Part shown: positions 18,743 to 29,486 of the stretch, one piece after another
How positions within the stretch are numbered: position 1 is the first letter of the stretch
How the letters are laid out: every line of letters starts with the position of its first letter
NCBI RefSeq assembly: GCF_023923205.1
Contig: NZ_CP099490.1
Location: 62,001 to 126,000, forward strand
Length of the DNA: 64,000 nt
Direction: 5' to 3'
Origin: Ornithinimicrobium cryptoxanthini
GTDB taxonomy: Bacteria > Actinomycetota > Actinomycetes > Actinomycetales > Dermatophilaceae
The notes under the pieces: generated by a model
What the model was told of the DNA's origin: nothing
What the model saw: the letters and a program-made list of their open reading frames with translations, nothing else
Databases searched by the model: none
Translations under genes and position numbers: made by a program

Positions 18743-20623
18743 GTGGCTGCGGACGCCGGGACGTCAACGGGGGAGACGAGGGCGAGCCGGCGCCACCTGT
18801 CCGGTGGAACCTCCCCCTCGCTCCGGTCCTTCCTGGGGACGGAGGCCGGCAGCGCGGGCCTGATGCTTCTGGCTGCGGTCGTGGCGCTGCTGTGGGCCAA
18901 CTCCCCGTGGTCGGCCGGCTACGAGGCGCTGTGGAAGACCTCCGCTTCGGTGCGGCTGGGGGGTGCCGAGCTCGAGATGGACCTGGGTCACTGGGTCAAC
19001 GACGGCCTGATGGCGCTGTTCTTCTTCGTGATCGGGCTTGAGGTCCGGCGTGAGCTCTCCGTCGGCGAGCTGACGCGCCGCCGCCGCCTCGTGGTCCCGC
19101 TGGTGGCCGGCGTCGGGGGCATGCTCGTCCCCGCGCTCCTCTATCTGGCGCTGAACCCCTCGGGTGACGCGGCGCGTGGGTGGGGCATCGTCATCGGGAC
19201 CGACACCGCCTTCCTCCTGGGCGCTCTGGCCATCGTCGGCCCCGCCGTCTCCACGCAGCTGCGCATCTTCCTGCTGACGCTGACCGTCATCGACGACATC
19301 GTCGCGGTGACCGTGATCGGCGTGGTCTATTCGGACTCGATCCAGCTCGGACCGCTGCTGCTGGCAGTGGCCGCCCTGCTGGTCCTCGTCGTGGCGAGCC
19401 GGCTGAGAGTGGGGCGCGCCTCGCCATACGTACTGGTGGTCGTGGTGCTCTGGCTCGCCACGGTGCAGTCGGGGGTGCATGCCTCCATCGCCGGGATGCT
19501 CGCTGGGCTGTTGGTGCCGGCCTGGGCGCCGCGTCGGGACGAGGTCGAACGGGCGGCCTCCCTGTTCCAGGCGTTCCGCCAGTCGCCGATGGCGAGCGTC
19601 GGCCGCTCCGCGGGCCGGGGGCTGGCCCGGGCGGTGTCCGTCAACGAGCGCCTGCAGTCGGCGCTCCACCCGTGGACCAGCTATCTGGTGGTGCCGATCT
19701 TTGCCCTGGCCAACGCCGGCGTGGACCTGCGTGGCGGGTTGCTCGCGGAGGCGCTGCGCTCACCGGTCACCTGGGGCGTGGTCATCGGGCTGGTCGGCGG
19801 CAAGTTCATCGGCATCGGTGGCGGCGCCCTGCTGGCGGCCCGCCTGCGGCTGGGGGAGCCGCCCCAGGGGGTGGGACCGGGCCAGATCCTGGGTGGGGCC
19901 GCGCTGTCCGGGATCGGCTTCACCGTCTCACTGCTGATCATCAGGCTGGCCTTCGAGGACACCCCCCACCTGCTCAACGAGGCCACGGTCGGCGTCCTGC
20001 TGGCCGCGGTGCTCGCGACCGCCCTCGGCTGGGTCAGCTTCCAGGCTGCTGCGGCCTTCCACGGGGAGCGGTCGGCGGGCCTGCCGACGGCGCTCAGTCT
20101 GCCGGTCGACCCGGAGCGGGACCACGTCCGTGGGCCGGTCGGCGCGCCGCTGACCCTGGTGGAGTATGTCGACTTCGAGTGCACCTTCTGCGCCGTCACC
20201 ACCGGGGTCGCCCGGGAGCTGCAGGAGCACTTCGGCGACGACCTGCGCTATGTGATCCGGCACCTGCCCCTGCCGGACGTGCACCCGCACGCCGAGCGGG
20301 CCGCGCTCGCGGCGGAGGCAGCCGGTGCCCAGGGCCAGTTCTGGGCGATGCATGACCTGCTGTTCACCCGGCAGGACCGGCTCGAGATCGAGGACCTCGT
20401 GGGCTATGCGTCCGAGCTGGGCCTCGACGTCGAGCGCTTCCTCCAGGACCTGGACCGGGAGGACCTCGCCGGCCGGGTGCGGGAGGACTCCCTCAGCGCG
20501 GAGGAGAGCGGGGCGCGGGGCACCCCCACCTTCTTCGTCGGCACCGAGCGGCACGTGGGTCCCCATGATGCCCAGACCCTGATTCGCGAGCTGCAGGCGA
20601 GGCGTCCCGGAGCTCCTGGCTGA
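18743..20623 (+). CDS. nhaA: NhaA Na+/H+ antiporter fused to a DsbA-like thioredoxin domain
   Basis: Residues ~25-425 are an NhaA antiporter with the characteristic [24 protein letters not shown], the ion-binding Asp pair in [11 protein letters not shown], and [12 protein letters not shown]. Residues ~455-620 form a DsbA/thioredoxin-like domain: [15 protein letters not shown] has a CxxC pair (Cys 480, Cys 483), followed by [10 protein letters not shown] with the cis-Pro loop. The antiporter exchanges Na+ for H+; the second domain may sense or reduce disulfides. Such NhaA-thioredoxin fusions are known in actinobacteria. A -10 TACGCT at 18731-18736 lies six bases before the GTG, so the mRNA is probably leaderless. 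Confidence 0.93.
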   Translation: MAADAGTSTGETRASRRHLSGGTSPSLRSFLGTEAGSAGLMLLAAVVALLWANSPWSAGYEALWKTSASVRLGGAELEMDLGHWVNDGLMALFFFVIGLEVRRELSVGELTRRRRLVVPLVAGVGGMLVPALLYLALNPSGDAARGWGIVIGTDTAFLLGALAIVGPAVSTQLRIFLLTLTVIDDIVAVTVIGVVYSDSIQLGPLLLAVAALLVLVVASRLRVGRASPYVLVVVVLWLATVQSGVHASIAGMLAGLLVPAWAPRRDEVERAASLFQAFRQSPMASVGRSAGRGLARAVSVNERLQSALHPWTSYLVVPIFALANAGVDLRGGLLAEALRSPVTWGVVIGLVGGKFIGIGGGALLAARLRLGEPPQGVGPGQILGGAALSGIGFTVSLLIIRLAFEDTPHLLNEATVGVLLAAVLATALGWVSFQAAAAFHGERSAGLPTALSLPVDPERDHVRGPVGAPLTLVEYVDFECTFCAVTTGVARELQEHFGDDLRYVIRHLPLPDVHPHAERAALAAEAAGAQGQFWAMHDLLFTRQDRLEIEDLVGYASELGLDVERFLQDLDREDLAGRVREDSLSAEESGARGTPTFFVGTERHVGPHDAQTLIRELQARRPGAPG

Positions 20624-20701
20624 CGTCCGCCTGACGTCTCGCCTGACGCCCGCCTAATGCCCCGTCTGACGCCTGACATCCCTCCTGACGCCGGGTCAGG
20701 C
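20618..20701 (+). repeat. Degenerate CTGACG repeat tract with small hairpin
   Basis: The gap between the NhaA and AidB-like genes consists of five to six imperfect repeats of the type (G)CCTGACGYC; the stop codon of the antiporter gene lies in the first unit. The tract ends in CCTGAC/GTCAGG (about 20685-20701), a short hairpin that could terminate both convergent genes. Confidence 0.5.
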
Positions 20702-22291
20702 GCGGTCCAGGATCGCGGCCAGGTCGGTGCCCGCGGGCAGCACGCCATAGAGCTGGCCGCCCTGCCCGTCCAGCCGGGTAGCCACGAACGCGTCGGCCAC
20801 CGCCGCGGGAGCGTGGCGCACCATGAGTGAGGCCTGCAGCGCCAGGGCCAGGGCCTCGACGAGCTGTCGCGCACTGGCCTGGTCAGCCCGCGCCAGCAAC
20901 GTCCGCGTCCTGGCCAGGTGGGCGTCGAGAGCGTCCGAACCACCCACCGACACCTCGGCCAGGAACGCCTCGACCGACTCAGGGTCCTTGGTGATGGCCC
21001 GCAGCACGTCCAGCGCGATGACGTTGCCTGACCCCTCCCAGATGGCCATGACCGGCTGCTCCCGATAGCGCATCGCCAGCGGGAAGTCCTCGACATAGCC
21101 GTTGCCACCCAGGCACTCCATCGCCTCGTAGGAGTGGCCGGGGCCGCGCTTGCAGACCCAGAACTTCGCCACGGCCGTCGCGAGGCGGCGGAAGGCAAGC
21201 TCCGCGTCGTCGGCGTCCGCGTCGTGGGCCCGGGCCAGGCGCAGCGCGGTCCAGGTGGCCGCCTCCGACTCCAGAGCCAGGTCGGCGAGGACGGCCGTCA
21301 TCGCGGGCTGGTCCACGAGCAGCGCGCCGAAGGCGTGCCGGTGCCGCGCGTGCCACACCGCCTCGGCCACCGCCTGACGCATCCCGGCGGCGGAGCCCAG
21401 GACGCAGTCGAGCCGGGTGTGGGCGACCATCTCGATGATGGCGCGCACCCCGCGACCGGCCTCGCCGACCCGGTAGCCCACCGTCTGGTCCAGCTCGATC
21501 TCGCTGGACGCGTTGGAGCGGTTGCCGAGCTTGTCCTTCAGCCGCTGGATGGCAAACACGTTGCGGGTCCCGTCATCCAGCACCCGCGGCACCAGGAAGC
21601 AGCTCAGCCCGACGGGCTCCTGCGCGAGCACCAGGAAGGCGTCCGACATCGGTGCGCTGCAGAACCACTTGTGTCCGGTCAGCAGGTGGGACCCGTCACC
21701 GGCGTCCACCGCCGAGGTGGTGTTGGCGCGCACGTCCGAGCCACCCTGCTTCTCGGTCATCGCCATGCCCATGATCGCCGATCGTTTCCCGGGGACCAGG
21801 CGCTCGTCATACGCACGGGAGAACAGGCGCGGGAGCCACCGGTCGGCCAGCTCGGGGGTGAGCATGAGGCTGGGGACGGCGGCGTGGGTCATCGAGACCG
21901 GGCAGGCGTGACCGGGCTCGACCTGGGCATAGAGCATGAAGGTCGCGGCCCGGGCCACGGCGGCACCGGGAGCGGGTTCGGCCCAGGCCGCGGTGTGCGC
22001 CCCGTCGGCTACGGCTGCGCCGATGATGCGGTGGTATGCCGGGTCGTAGGCGACCTCGTCGACGCGCCGGACCCACCGGTCATGGGTGTGCAGCACCGGC
22101 GGCTGGCGGTGGACGGTCGCGGCATCCCCCTGGAACTGCGCGGTGCCGACCCGGGTGCCCACGTGGCGCAGGTGCTCGCTCGCCCACCCGGCCTCGAAGG
22201 CCTGCACCGCCTCGGTGAGCGCGAGGTTGGTGGTGAACTCGTCCACGTCCACGCGCGGCGGTGGCTGGTTGGTGACCTCGTGGGTGGACAT
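20696..22291 (-). CDS. AidB-like acyl-CoA dehydrogenase
   Basis: The 531-residue flavoprotein has the acyl-CoA dehydrogenase fold with AidB-type signatures: MGMAMTEKQGGSDVRANTT, HKWFCSAPMSDAFLVLAQ, RLKDKLGNRSNASSEIE and CLGGNGYVEDFPLAMRYRE. E. coli AidB is induced by alkylation damage, binds DNA and has only weak dehydrogenase activity; the exact role in actinobacteria is unclear. The start at 22291 (MSTHEVTNQPPP) has a -10-like TACGGT five bases upstream. It is convergent with nhaA and divergent from the small secreted-protein gene. Confidence 0.9.
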   Translation of the reverse strand: MSTHEVTNQPPPRVDVDEFTTNLALTEAVQAFEAGWASEHLRHVGTRVGTAQFQGDAATVHRQPPVLHTHDRWVRRVDEVAYDPAYHRIIGAAVADGAHTAAWAEPAPGAAVARAATFMLYAQVEPGHACPVSMTHAAVPSLMLTPELADRWLPRLFSRAYDERLVPGKRSAIMGMAMTEKQGGSDVRANTTSAVDAGDGSHLLTGHKWFCSAPMSDAFLVLAQEPVGLSCFLVPRVLDDGTRNVFAIQRLKDKLGNRSNASSEIELDQTVGYRVGEAGRGVRAIIEMVAHTRLDCVLGSAAGMRQAVAEAVWHARHRHAFGALLVDQPAMTAVLADLALESEAATWTALRLARAHDADADDAELAFRRLATAVAKFWVCKRGPGHSYEAMECLGGNGYVEDFPLAMRYREQPVMAIWEGSGNVIALDVLRAITKDPESVEAFLAEVSVGGSDALDAHLARTRTLLARADQASARQLVEALALALQASLMVRHAPAAVADAFVATRLDGQGGQLYGVLPAGTDLAAILDRA

Positions 22292-22356
22292 GGCTCACCG
22301 TATCGCCACGGGCAACCCGTGCTCCCGGCCGCCGCCGAGCTGCTCGCGACCCGGGA

Positions 22357-22370
22357 TACCTTGCGGTAAC
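22357..22370 (+). promoter_or_regulatory. TACC-N4-GGTAAC motif, copy 3
   Basis: TACC TTGC GGTAAC is located between the divergent AidB-like gene and the small secreted-protein gene, 31 bases before the GTG of the latter. The GGTAAC half continues as GGTAACCT, which contains a -10-like TAACCT. Confidence 0.4.
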
Positions 22371-22401
22371 CTGGCGTCGACACACTTCCCAGGGAGGCCC
22401 C

Positions 22402-22599
22402 GTGAGTCAGTCCACGAACGCCGGCGGCGTCGGTCGACGCATCCTGCCTGCCGCGCTCGCCCTCGTGGTCGGCCTGGGCGCGGCCGGAGCGGCTACCGCT
22501 GCCGTGGTCAACAGCTTCAGCCCCGCCGACTCGCAGGCGCGCAGCACCGGTCTGACCGACCTGAAGCCGGCCGAGGAGATCCTCGGCTACGGCGACTGA
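22402..22599 (+). CDS. Small secreted or anchored protein (DUF2613-like)
   Basis: The 65-residue product has one hydrophobic segment (LPAALALVVGLGAAGAATAAVV) and a short extracytoplasmic tail ending LKPAEEILGYGD. A strong ribosome-binding site (AGGGAGG) precedes the GTG. It resembles the small DUF2613 secreted proteins that lie next to aftD in mycobacteria; here an AftD-like gene lies 6 kb away and another multi-spanning protein lies immediately convergent (the two stops overlap by 13 bases). Assignment to DUF2613 is by overall form only. Confidence 0.6.
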   Translation: MSQSTNAGGVGRRILPAALALVVGLGAAGAATAAVVNSFSPADSQARSTGLTDLKPAEEILGYGD

Positions 22600-24401
22600 C
22601 CGACCCGCAGCACCTGCCACTCCCTCCCGTCGTGCACGACGGACACCCCCTGACCAGGCGTCGGTGACGCTCCGGGCGTCTGTCGCCAGATGATGACCTG
22701 GCTGATGCCGGCCTCGCGCAGGGCCTCCGCCTCCAGAGACGTCCCGGTCGCGAGCGCCCTCACCTGCGGGTCCTCCTCACCGCCCACCTCCCACGCGACC
22801 CCGTCGCGGCGCACGGTGAGGGTGCGCGCGTGGAGGACCTCGGCCTCCAGCGCGCGGGGGAACGGGTCGAGGAACTGCACCGGCCCCACCCGGTCCACCT
22901 GACGGAACGGCTGCCAGGGCAGCAGCAGCACGGAGCCTTCCGGCCCCTCGTGGACCAGATCGACCACGGTGGTCCACTCGGCCGGCACCGCCACCGGCCC
23001 GGCGTCCCGGGCCAGTCGTGCGGGCACGTCCGGGACGGTGAGTATGCCGAGGGCCAGGACCACCGCACAGGCACCCAACACATAGCCTCTCCCGCATTTT
23101 GATAGGGGTTTCGCTGGGCTCCCCCCCATTTTGGTAGTGGTTTCGTAGGGCGCCAAGGGCACGGTGCGCGCAGCGAAGACCTTGACCAGGTGCGCCAGGC
23201 CGAGGGCCACCAGCGCCGCGACCGCCAGGGTCGACCACCCCAGCCAGCGGTGGGTGTCCCGCGCGAGGGCGAGGCCAGGCACCTGCTGCAGCTCTCGCCA
23301 GACCGGCAGGAGCGGGCCGGCCAGTAGCAGGACCCCGACCACGCCTGCGACATAGGCAGCCGCGGCCAGGTCAAGGGCCGAGCGCGACGGGCGCCCTGGT
23401 CTGTGCGCGCGCCGAAGCCACCACCACGCGCTCGCCGCGCCCAGCACCAGCACCAGCTGCGCGGCGAGGACCGCGGCGTTGCCCCGTGAGTCCGGCCACG
23501 CCCCACCTGCCCACACCCCGCCGAGGGTGACGACCGAGCCGATCGTGCCCCAAGGTCCGTCGGCCGCCACCGCAAAGGCGTCTGCCCCGTCGCGCACCGC
23601 GCCGGCGCTGGGGTGCGCAAGAGCGGGGACGAGCCACGGCAGCGACAGCAGCCCGACCGGCACCATCAGGGCGACAGCCTGCCCCACCTGGCTCGCCCAC
23701 CGACCGGCCCGGGAGTGCACGTGCACGGTGGCCACCACGAGCACCGTCACGCCAGCCATGACGGTACCGACCGGAGTGATCGCCGCGGGTGCCGCCGCCA
23801 GGAGGACCAGCAGCAACCGGACCCGCAGGGGACGCTGGGCCCGCACGGCCAGCACCAGCCACGGGATCATGGCGAAACCGAGGAGCGACGGTGCCTGGCC
23901 GAGCAGAAGCCGCTCGGCGACATACGGGTTGGTGATGGCCAGTCCGGCCCCCACGGCGGTGGCCACCGGTCCGTGTCGGCGCAGCAGCGTGGTCATCCCG
24001 CAGCCCACCAGCAGCAGCGGGGAGACGAGCAAGATCCGCGCGACCAACCCGGACGGCAGCAGCACGCTCAGCGCCGCGACCACGGCATCCAGCGGGACCG
24101 CCCGGGGGGCTGCGTCACCGCCACCGGTGTTGGCCCCCAGCACCGGGTCGGGCACGGTCACGAAGTCGCGGAAGAGGAACACCCCGTCCCAGGGGCCGAC
24201 AGCGACGACACCCCCGAGCAGCAGCGCGGTCGCCGCGAGGGTCACGGTCAGGCCGCTCGCCCAGGCCCAGGAGGTCTGGCGCGAAGCTGGCACTGGCACT
24301 GGCACTGGCACGAAGGCTCGGGGCCCGGCGGCGGTCGGGAGGTTCAGACGTCGTCCGGGGTCACCGGCAGGGCGCGCTTGTGAGCGGTCCTGGTGTGCCA
24401 A
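22587..24401 (-). CDS. Multi-spanning membrane protein, GT-C-like, unknown function
   Basis: The 604-residue protein has about 12 hydrophobic helices over residues ~45-450 and a C-terminal soluble domain with EGSVLLLPWQPFRQV and GISQVIIWRQTPG. This layout resembles GT-C glycosyltransferases and AftD/YfhO-like proteins, but no diagnostic donor-site motif was found. The start is uncertain: the ATG at 24401 overlaps nadE by 58 bases, while GTG codons within the (CTGGCA)n tract (24287-24310) would give a shorter form. Around residues 415-435 the reading frame crosses two copies of a lower-GC 29-base repeat (23094-23154), producing an odd insert, TTTKMGGSPAKPLSKCG. Confidence 0.65.
   Translation of the reverse strand: MAHQDRSQARPAGDPGRRLNLPTAAGPRAFVPVPVPVPASRQTSWAWASGLTVTLAATALLLGGVVAVGPWDGVFLFRDFVTVPDPVLGANTGGGDAAPRAVPLDAVVAALSVLLPSGLVARILLVSPLLLVGCGMTTLLRRHGPVATAVGAGLAITNPYVAERLLLGQAPSLLGFAMIPWLVLAVRAQRPLRVRLLLVLLAAAPAAITPVGTVMAGVTVLVVATVHVHSRAGRWASQVGQAVALMVPVGLLSLPWLVPALAHPSAGAVRDGADAFAVAADGPWGTIGSVVTLGGVWAGGAWPDSRGNAAVLAAQLVLVLGAASAWWWLRRAHRPGRPSRSALDLAAAAYVAGVVGVLLLAGPLLPVWRELQQVPGLALARDTHRWLGWSTLAVAALVALGLAHLVKVFAARTVPLAPYETTTKMGGSPAKPLSKCGRGYVLGACAVVLALGILTVPDVPARLARDAGPVAVPAEWTTVVDLVHEGPEGSVLLLPWQPFRQVDRVGPVQFLDPFPRALEAEVLHARTLTVRRDGVAWEVGGEEDPQVRALATGTSLEAEALREAGISQVIIWRQTPGASPTPGQGVSVVHDGREWQVLRVGQSP
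23094..23154. repeat. Two imperfect 29-base direct repeats inside a CDS
   Basis: Copies at 23094-23122 and 23126-23154 share, on the minus strand, the pattern CGAAACC-N-CTA-N-CAAAATG with GCCC upstream. They are less GC-rich than their surroundings, are 32 bases apart and keep the host reading frame only because of their spacing. They look like a mobile or dispersed repeat rather than coding sequence. Confidence 0.6.
24287..24310. repeat. (CTGGCA)x4 hexamer microsatellite
   Basis: Four perfect hexamers encode the VPVPVPVPA stretch near the N-terminus of the membrane protein ending at 22587. Unit changes would not shift the frame but would alter the N-terminal length or the availability of GTG starts. 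Confidence 0.7.
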
Positions 24402-25165
24402 CCCTCGATGGTGGCCCGGTCCTGGTCCGAGACCTCTTTGCCCTCGAGATAGTCGTCGATCGCGTCATAAGTGACGCCGAGCGACTCCTCGTCTGGGCTG
24501 AGCGGTTTGCCGGCCTCGAGGTCGGCTGTCGGGACCTTGCTCACCAGGTGCTCGGGCGCGCCGAGGTGGGCAGCGATCGCGCGGACCCGGCGCTTGGTCA
24601 GGCCCGCCAGCGGGGTCAGGTCGCAGGCGCCGTCGCCAAACTTGGTGTAGAAGCCGACCACCGCCTCGGCCGCCTGGTCGGTGCCCAGCACCAACAGGGA
24701 GCGGGCGCCGGCGGCGAGATACTGCGCGACCATCCGCTCGCGCGCCTTGACGTTGCCCTTGACGAAGTCGGCGTGGCCGATGCTGGTGAAGTCGACCCCC
24801 GCGGCATCCACCTCGGAGAACATGGCGTCCGTCGACGCCTGGATGTTGACGGTGATGGTCTCGTCGGCACCGACGAAGGCCACGGCAGCAGCAGCGTCCG
24901 CCTCATCGGCCTGCACGCCGTAGGGCAGCCGCATGGCCAGGAAGGCCGCCTCACCGCCGGCCTCACGGACTCGCTCGCACGCCAGCTGGGCCAGCCGACC
25001 GCACGTGGTCGAGTCCACCCCGCCGCTGATGCCGAGGACGAACCCCTTGGTGCCGGACCCGCGCAGATAGTCGGTCAGGAATGTGATCCGGCGCTCGGTC
25101 TCGCTCGCGGCGTCGAAATCCGGCCGCACTCCCAGCTCGGCGATGATCTCCTGCTGCTTGCTCAT
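24344..25165 (-). CDS. nadE: NH3-dependent NAD+ synthetase
   Basis: The 273-residue protein is the size of E. coli NadE (275). It has the PP-loop SGGVDSTTCGRL, the LPYGVQADEADA segment, NVKARERM, GTDQAAEAVVGFYTKFGDG and LTPLAGLTKRRVRAIA. It amidates nicotinic acid adenine dinucleotide to NAD+ using ammonia and ATP; no glutaminase domain is attached. The ATG at 25165 is chosen because a -10 TAGGTT (25173-25178, minus strand) lies seven bases upstream. The usual His in GTDHAAEAV is Gln here. Confidence 0.94.
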   Translation of the reverse strand: MSKQQEIIAELGVRPDFDAASETERRITFLTDYLRGSGTKGFVLGISGGVDSTTCGRLAQLACERVREAGGEAAFLAMRLPYGVQADEADAAAAVAFVGADETITVNIQASTDAMFSEVDAAGVDFTSIGHADFVKGNVKARERMVAQYLAAGARSLLVLGTDQAAEAVVGFYTKFGDGACDLTPLAGLTKRRVRAIAAHLGAPEHLVSKVPTADLEAGKPLSPDEESLGVTYDAIDDYLEGKEVSDQDRATIEGWHTRTAHKRALPVTPDDV

Positions 25166-25195
25166 GGCTACGAACCTACCGCTCACACCAGGGCT

Positions 25196-26059
25196 TCAGC
25201 CGTCAAGGAGTGACAATAGATAGCTGCCGTAACCCGATTTCAGGAGCGGTCCGGCACGCTCGCTCAGCTCCTCGTTACTGAGCAGGCCCATCCGCCAGGC
25301 GACCTCCTCGGGGCAGCCGACCTTCAGCCCTTGCCGGCCCTCGAGGGTGCGCACGTAGTTGCCTGCGTCGTTGAGGTCGTCGAAGGTGCCGGTGTCCAAC
25401 CACGCGGTGCCCCGGGGGAGGACCTCGACCTGGAGCGACCCCTCCTGCAGGTAGGACCGGTTGAGGTCGGTGATCTCCAGCTCTCCCCGGGCGCTCGGGC
25501 TCAGGGCGCGGGTGCGCTCGACCACGGTCTGGTCGTAGAAGTAGAGGCCGGGCACGGCATACGGGCTGCGGGGGTGGCGCGGCTTCTCCTCCAGCGACAG
25601 CGCCCGGCCCTCCTCGTCGAACTCCACCACGCCGTAGGCCGTGGGGTCAGCCACCCGGTAGGCGAACAGCGCCGCGCCGGCCAGGGTCTCGAAGCGGCGC
25701 AGCTGGTTGCCCAGGCCGGAGCCATAGAAGATGTTGTCGCCGAGCACCAGGGCGCTGGTCTCGCCGGCGACGTGGTCGGCCCCGATCAGGAAGGCCTGCG
25801 CGATGCCGTCCGGGCTGGCCTGCTGGGCATAGGTGATCGAGATGCCGAAACGGGAGCCGTCACCCAGCAGCCGCTCGAAGGCCGGGGCGTCCTGGGGCGT
25901 GGTGATCACCAGGACGTCACGCACCCCTGCCAGCATCAACGTCGACAGGGGGTAGTAGACCATCGGCTTGTCAAAGACCGGGACCAGCTGCTTGCTGACC
26001 CCGAGAGTGATCGGGTGCAGCCTGGACCCGGTGCCGCCTGCCAACAGGATTCCTCGCAT
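25196..26059 (-). CDS. rmlA: Glucose-1-phosphate thymidylyltransferase
   Basis: The 287-residue enzyme starts with [20 protein letters not shown], the nucleotidyltransferase loop, followed by [38 protein letters not shown] and [12 protein letters not shown]. It makes dTDP-glucose from dTTP and glucose-1-phosphate, the first step of dTDP-L-rhamnose synthesis. A -10 TACGAT lies eight bases before the ATG. It is divergent from rmlB, and the fused rmlC-rmlD follows rmlB, so the full four-step pathway is encoded here. Confidence 0.95.
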   Translation of the reverse strand: MRGILLAGGTGSRLHPITLGVSKQLVPVFDKPMVYYPLSTLMLAGVRDVLVITTPQDAPAFERLLGDGSRFGISITYAQQASPDGIAQAFLIGADHVAGETSALVLGDNIFYGSGLGNQLRRFETLAGAALFAYRVADPTAYGVVEFDEEGRALSLEEKPRHPRSPYAVPGLYFYDQTVVERTRALSPSARGELEITDLNRSYLQEGSLQVEVLPRGTAWLDTGTFDDLNDAGNYVRTLEGRQGLKVGCPEEVAWRMGLLSNEELSERAGPLLKSGYGSYLLSLLDG

Positions 26060-26074
26060 GCCGAGTCATCGTAG

Positions 26075-28518
<2,444 letters not shown>

Positions 28519-28653
28519 TGGTCGTCGCACCGGCAGCGCCAGGAGGCGCCGATGTGGCGCGGCCGGTCGGCCCGCCCGACTAGAGTGGGCCTGGCTGGAG
28601 GGGGTCCCCGGCTGGCCGATCGCCATACACGACACATGAGGAAGAGGTGCGCC

Positions 28654-29301
28654 ATGCGCCGCACGATGACCATTGCTCTGACCGCCACCGCGCTGCTCGG
28701 TCTGTCTGCCTGCGGGGGCTCCGAGCCGCTGACCCAGGAGCAGAGCCGCGAGGCACTCCTGACCCAGGAGGACTTCCCGCTGGACGGTTTCACCGCTGGG
28801 ACCGTCGAGGAGGGCGCCTCGGACTCCGAGGCCACCGACGCGTTGGCGGACTTCCCTGGGGCCGACCAGTTCAGCGACGAGTGCACGGACGCGCTGGAGT
28901 CGGTGGAGAACGTCGGCAGCAAGTTCACCACCCAGTCGAGCGTCGACTTCACCGGCGACGACCCGTCGGCCACCCTGATCGGGCCGGCTGAGGTGACCGT
29001 GGTCGTCGCGTCCCTCGAGGAGGGTGACAACCCGCTCGAGGCGGTCAACGCGCTCAGCTCGGCCTGTGACGAGGTCAAGATCGAGGAGCAGGGCATGGAG
29101 CTGACGATCAACTTCAACGAGGTCGACGGCGACGCGCAGGGGGCCAAGATCTCACTGTCCATGGGGGGTCAGGCGATGGAGATGGTCATCGCTGGTCGCG
29201 AGGACGGCGGCAACTATGCCGTGGTCACCGGGACCGGTGTCAGCGACGAGGAGCTCATGGAGGTCCTGGACGCACAGGAGGAGAAGATCGCCGACCTCTG
29301 A
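28654..29301 (+). CDS. Putative secreted lipoprotein
   Basis: The 215-residue product starts with MRRTMTIALTATALLGLSACGG: a signal peptide with a lipobox (LSAC), so Cys is predicted to be lipidated. The rest is acidic, without a family I recognise, and contains repeated EEG and NPLEAV elements. The start ATG at 28654 is preceded by AGGAAGAGG at about the right spacing; longer readings from 28552 or 28636 would place extra charged residues ahead of the signal peptide. It may be a binding lipoprotein of unknown ligand. Confidence 0.75.
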   Translation: MRRTMTIALTATALLGLSACGGSEPLTQEQSREALLTQEDFPLDGFTAGTVEEGASDSEATDALADFPGADQFSDECTDALESVENVGSKFTTQSSVDFTGDDPSATLIGPAEVTVVVASLEEGDNPLEAVNALSSACDEVKIEEQGMELTINFNEVDGDAQGAKISLSMGGQAMEMVIAGREDGGNYAVVTGTGVSDEELMEVLDAQEEKIADL

Positions 29302-29486
29302 GTCGCGCCAAGCTCAACAGTCACACTGGCCCCACCTGTCACTCCACTCCGCCAGTGAGTCAAGAAACGGCCCCGAGTCGCCAAAAGATCCTCCTCGAGG
29401 TGTAGTCAGGAGGGGGTCGGTGGCTCTAGAGTCATGACCAGGTTCCGTGACGCAGTGCAGGGCGAGTGTGGGCAGGAGAACGACGC

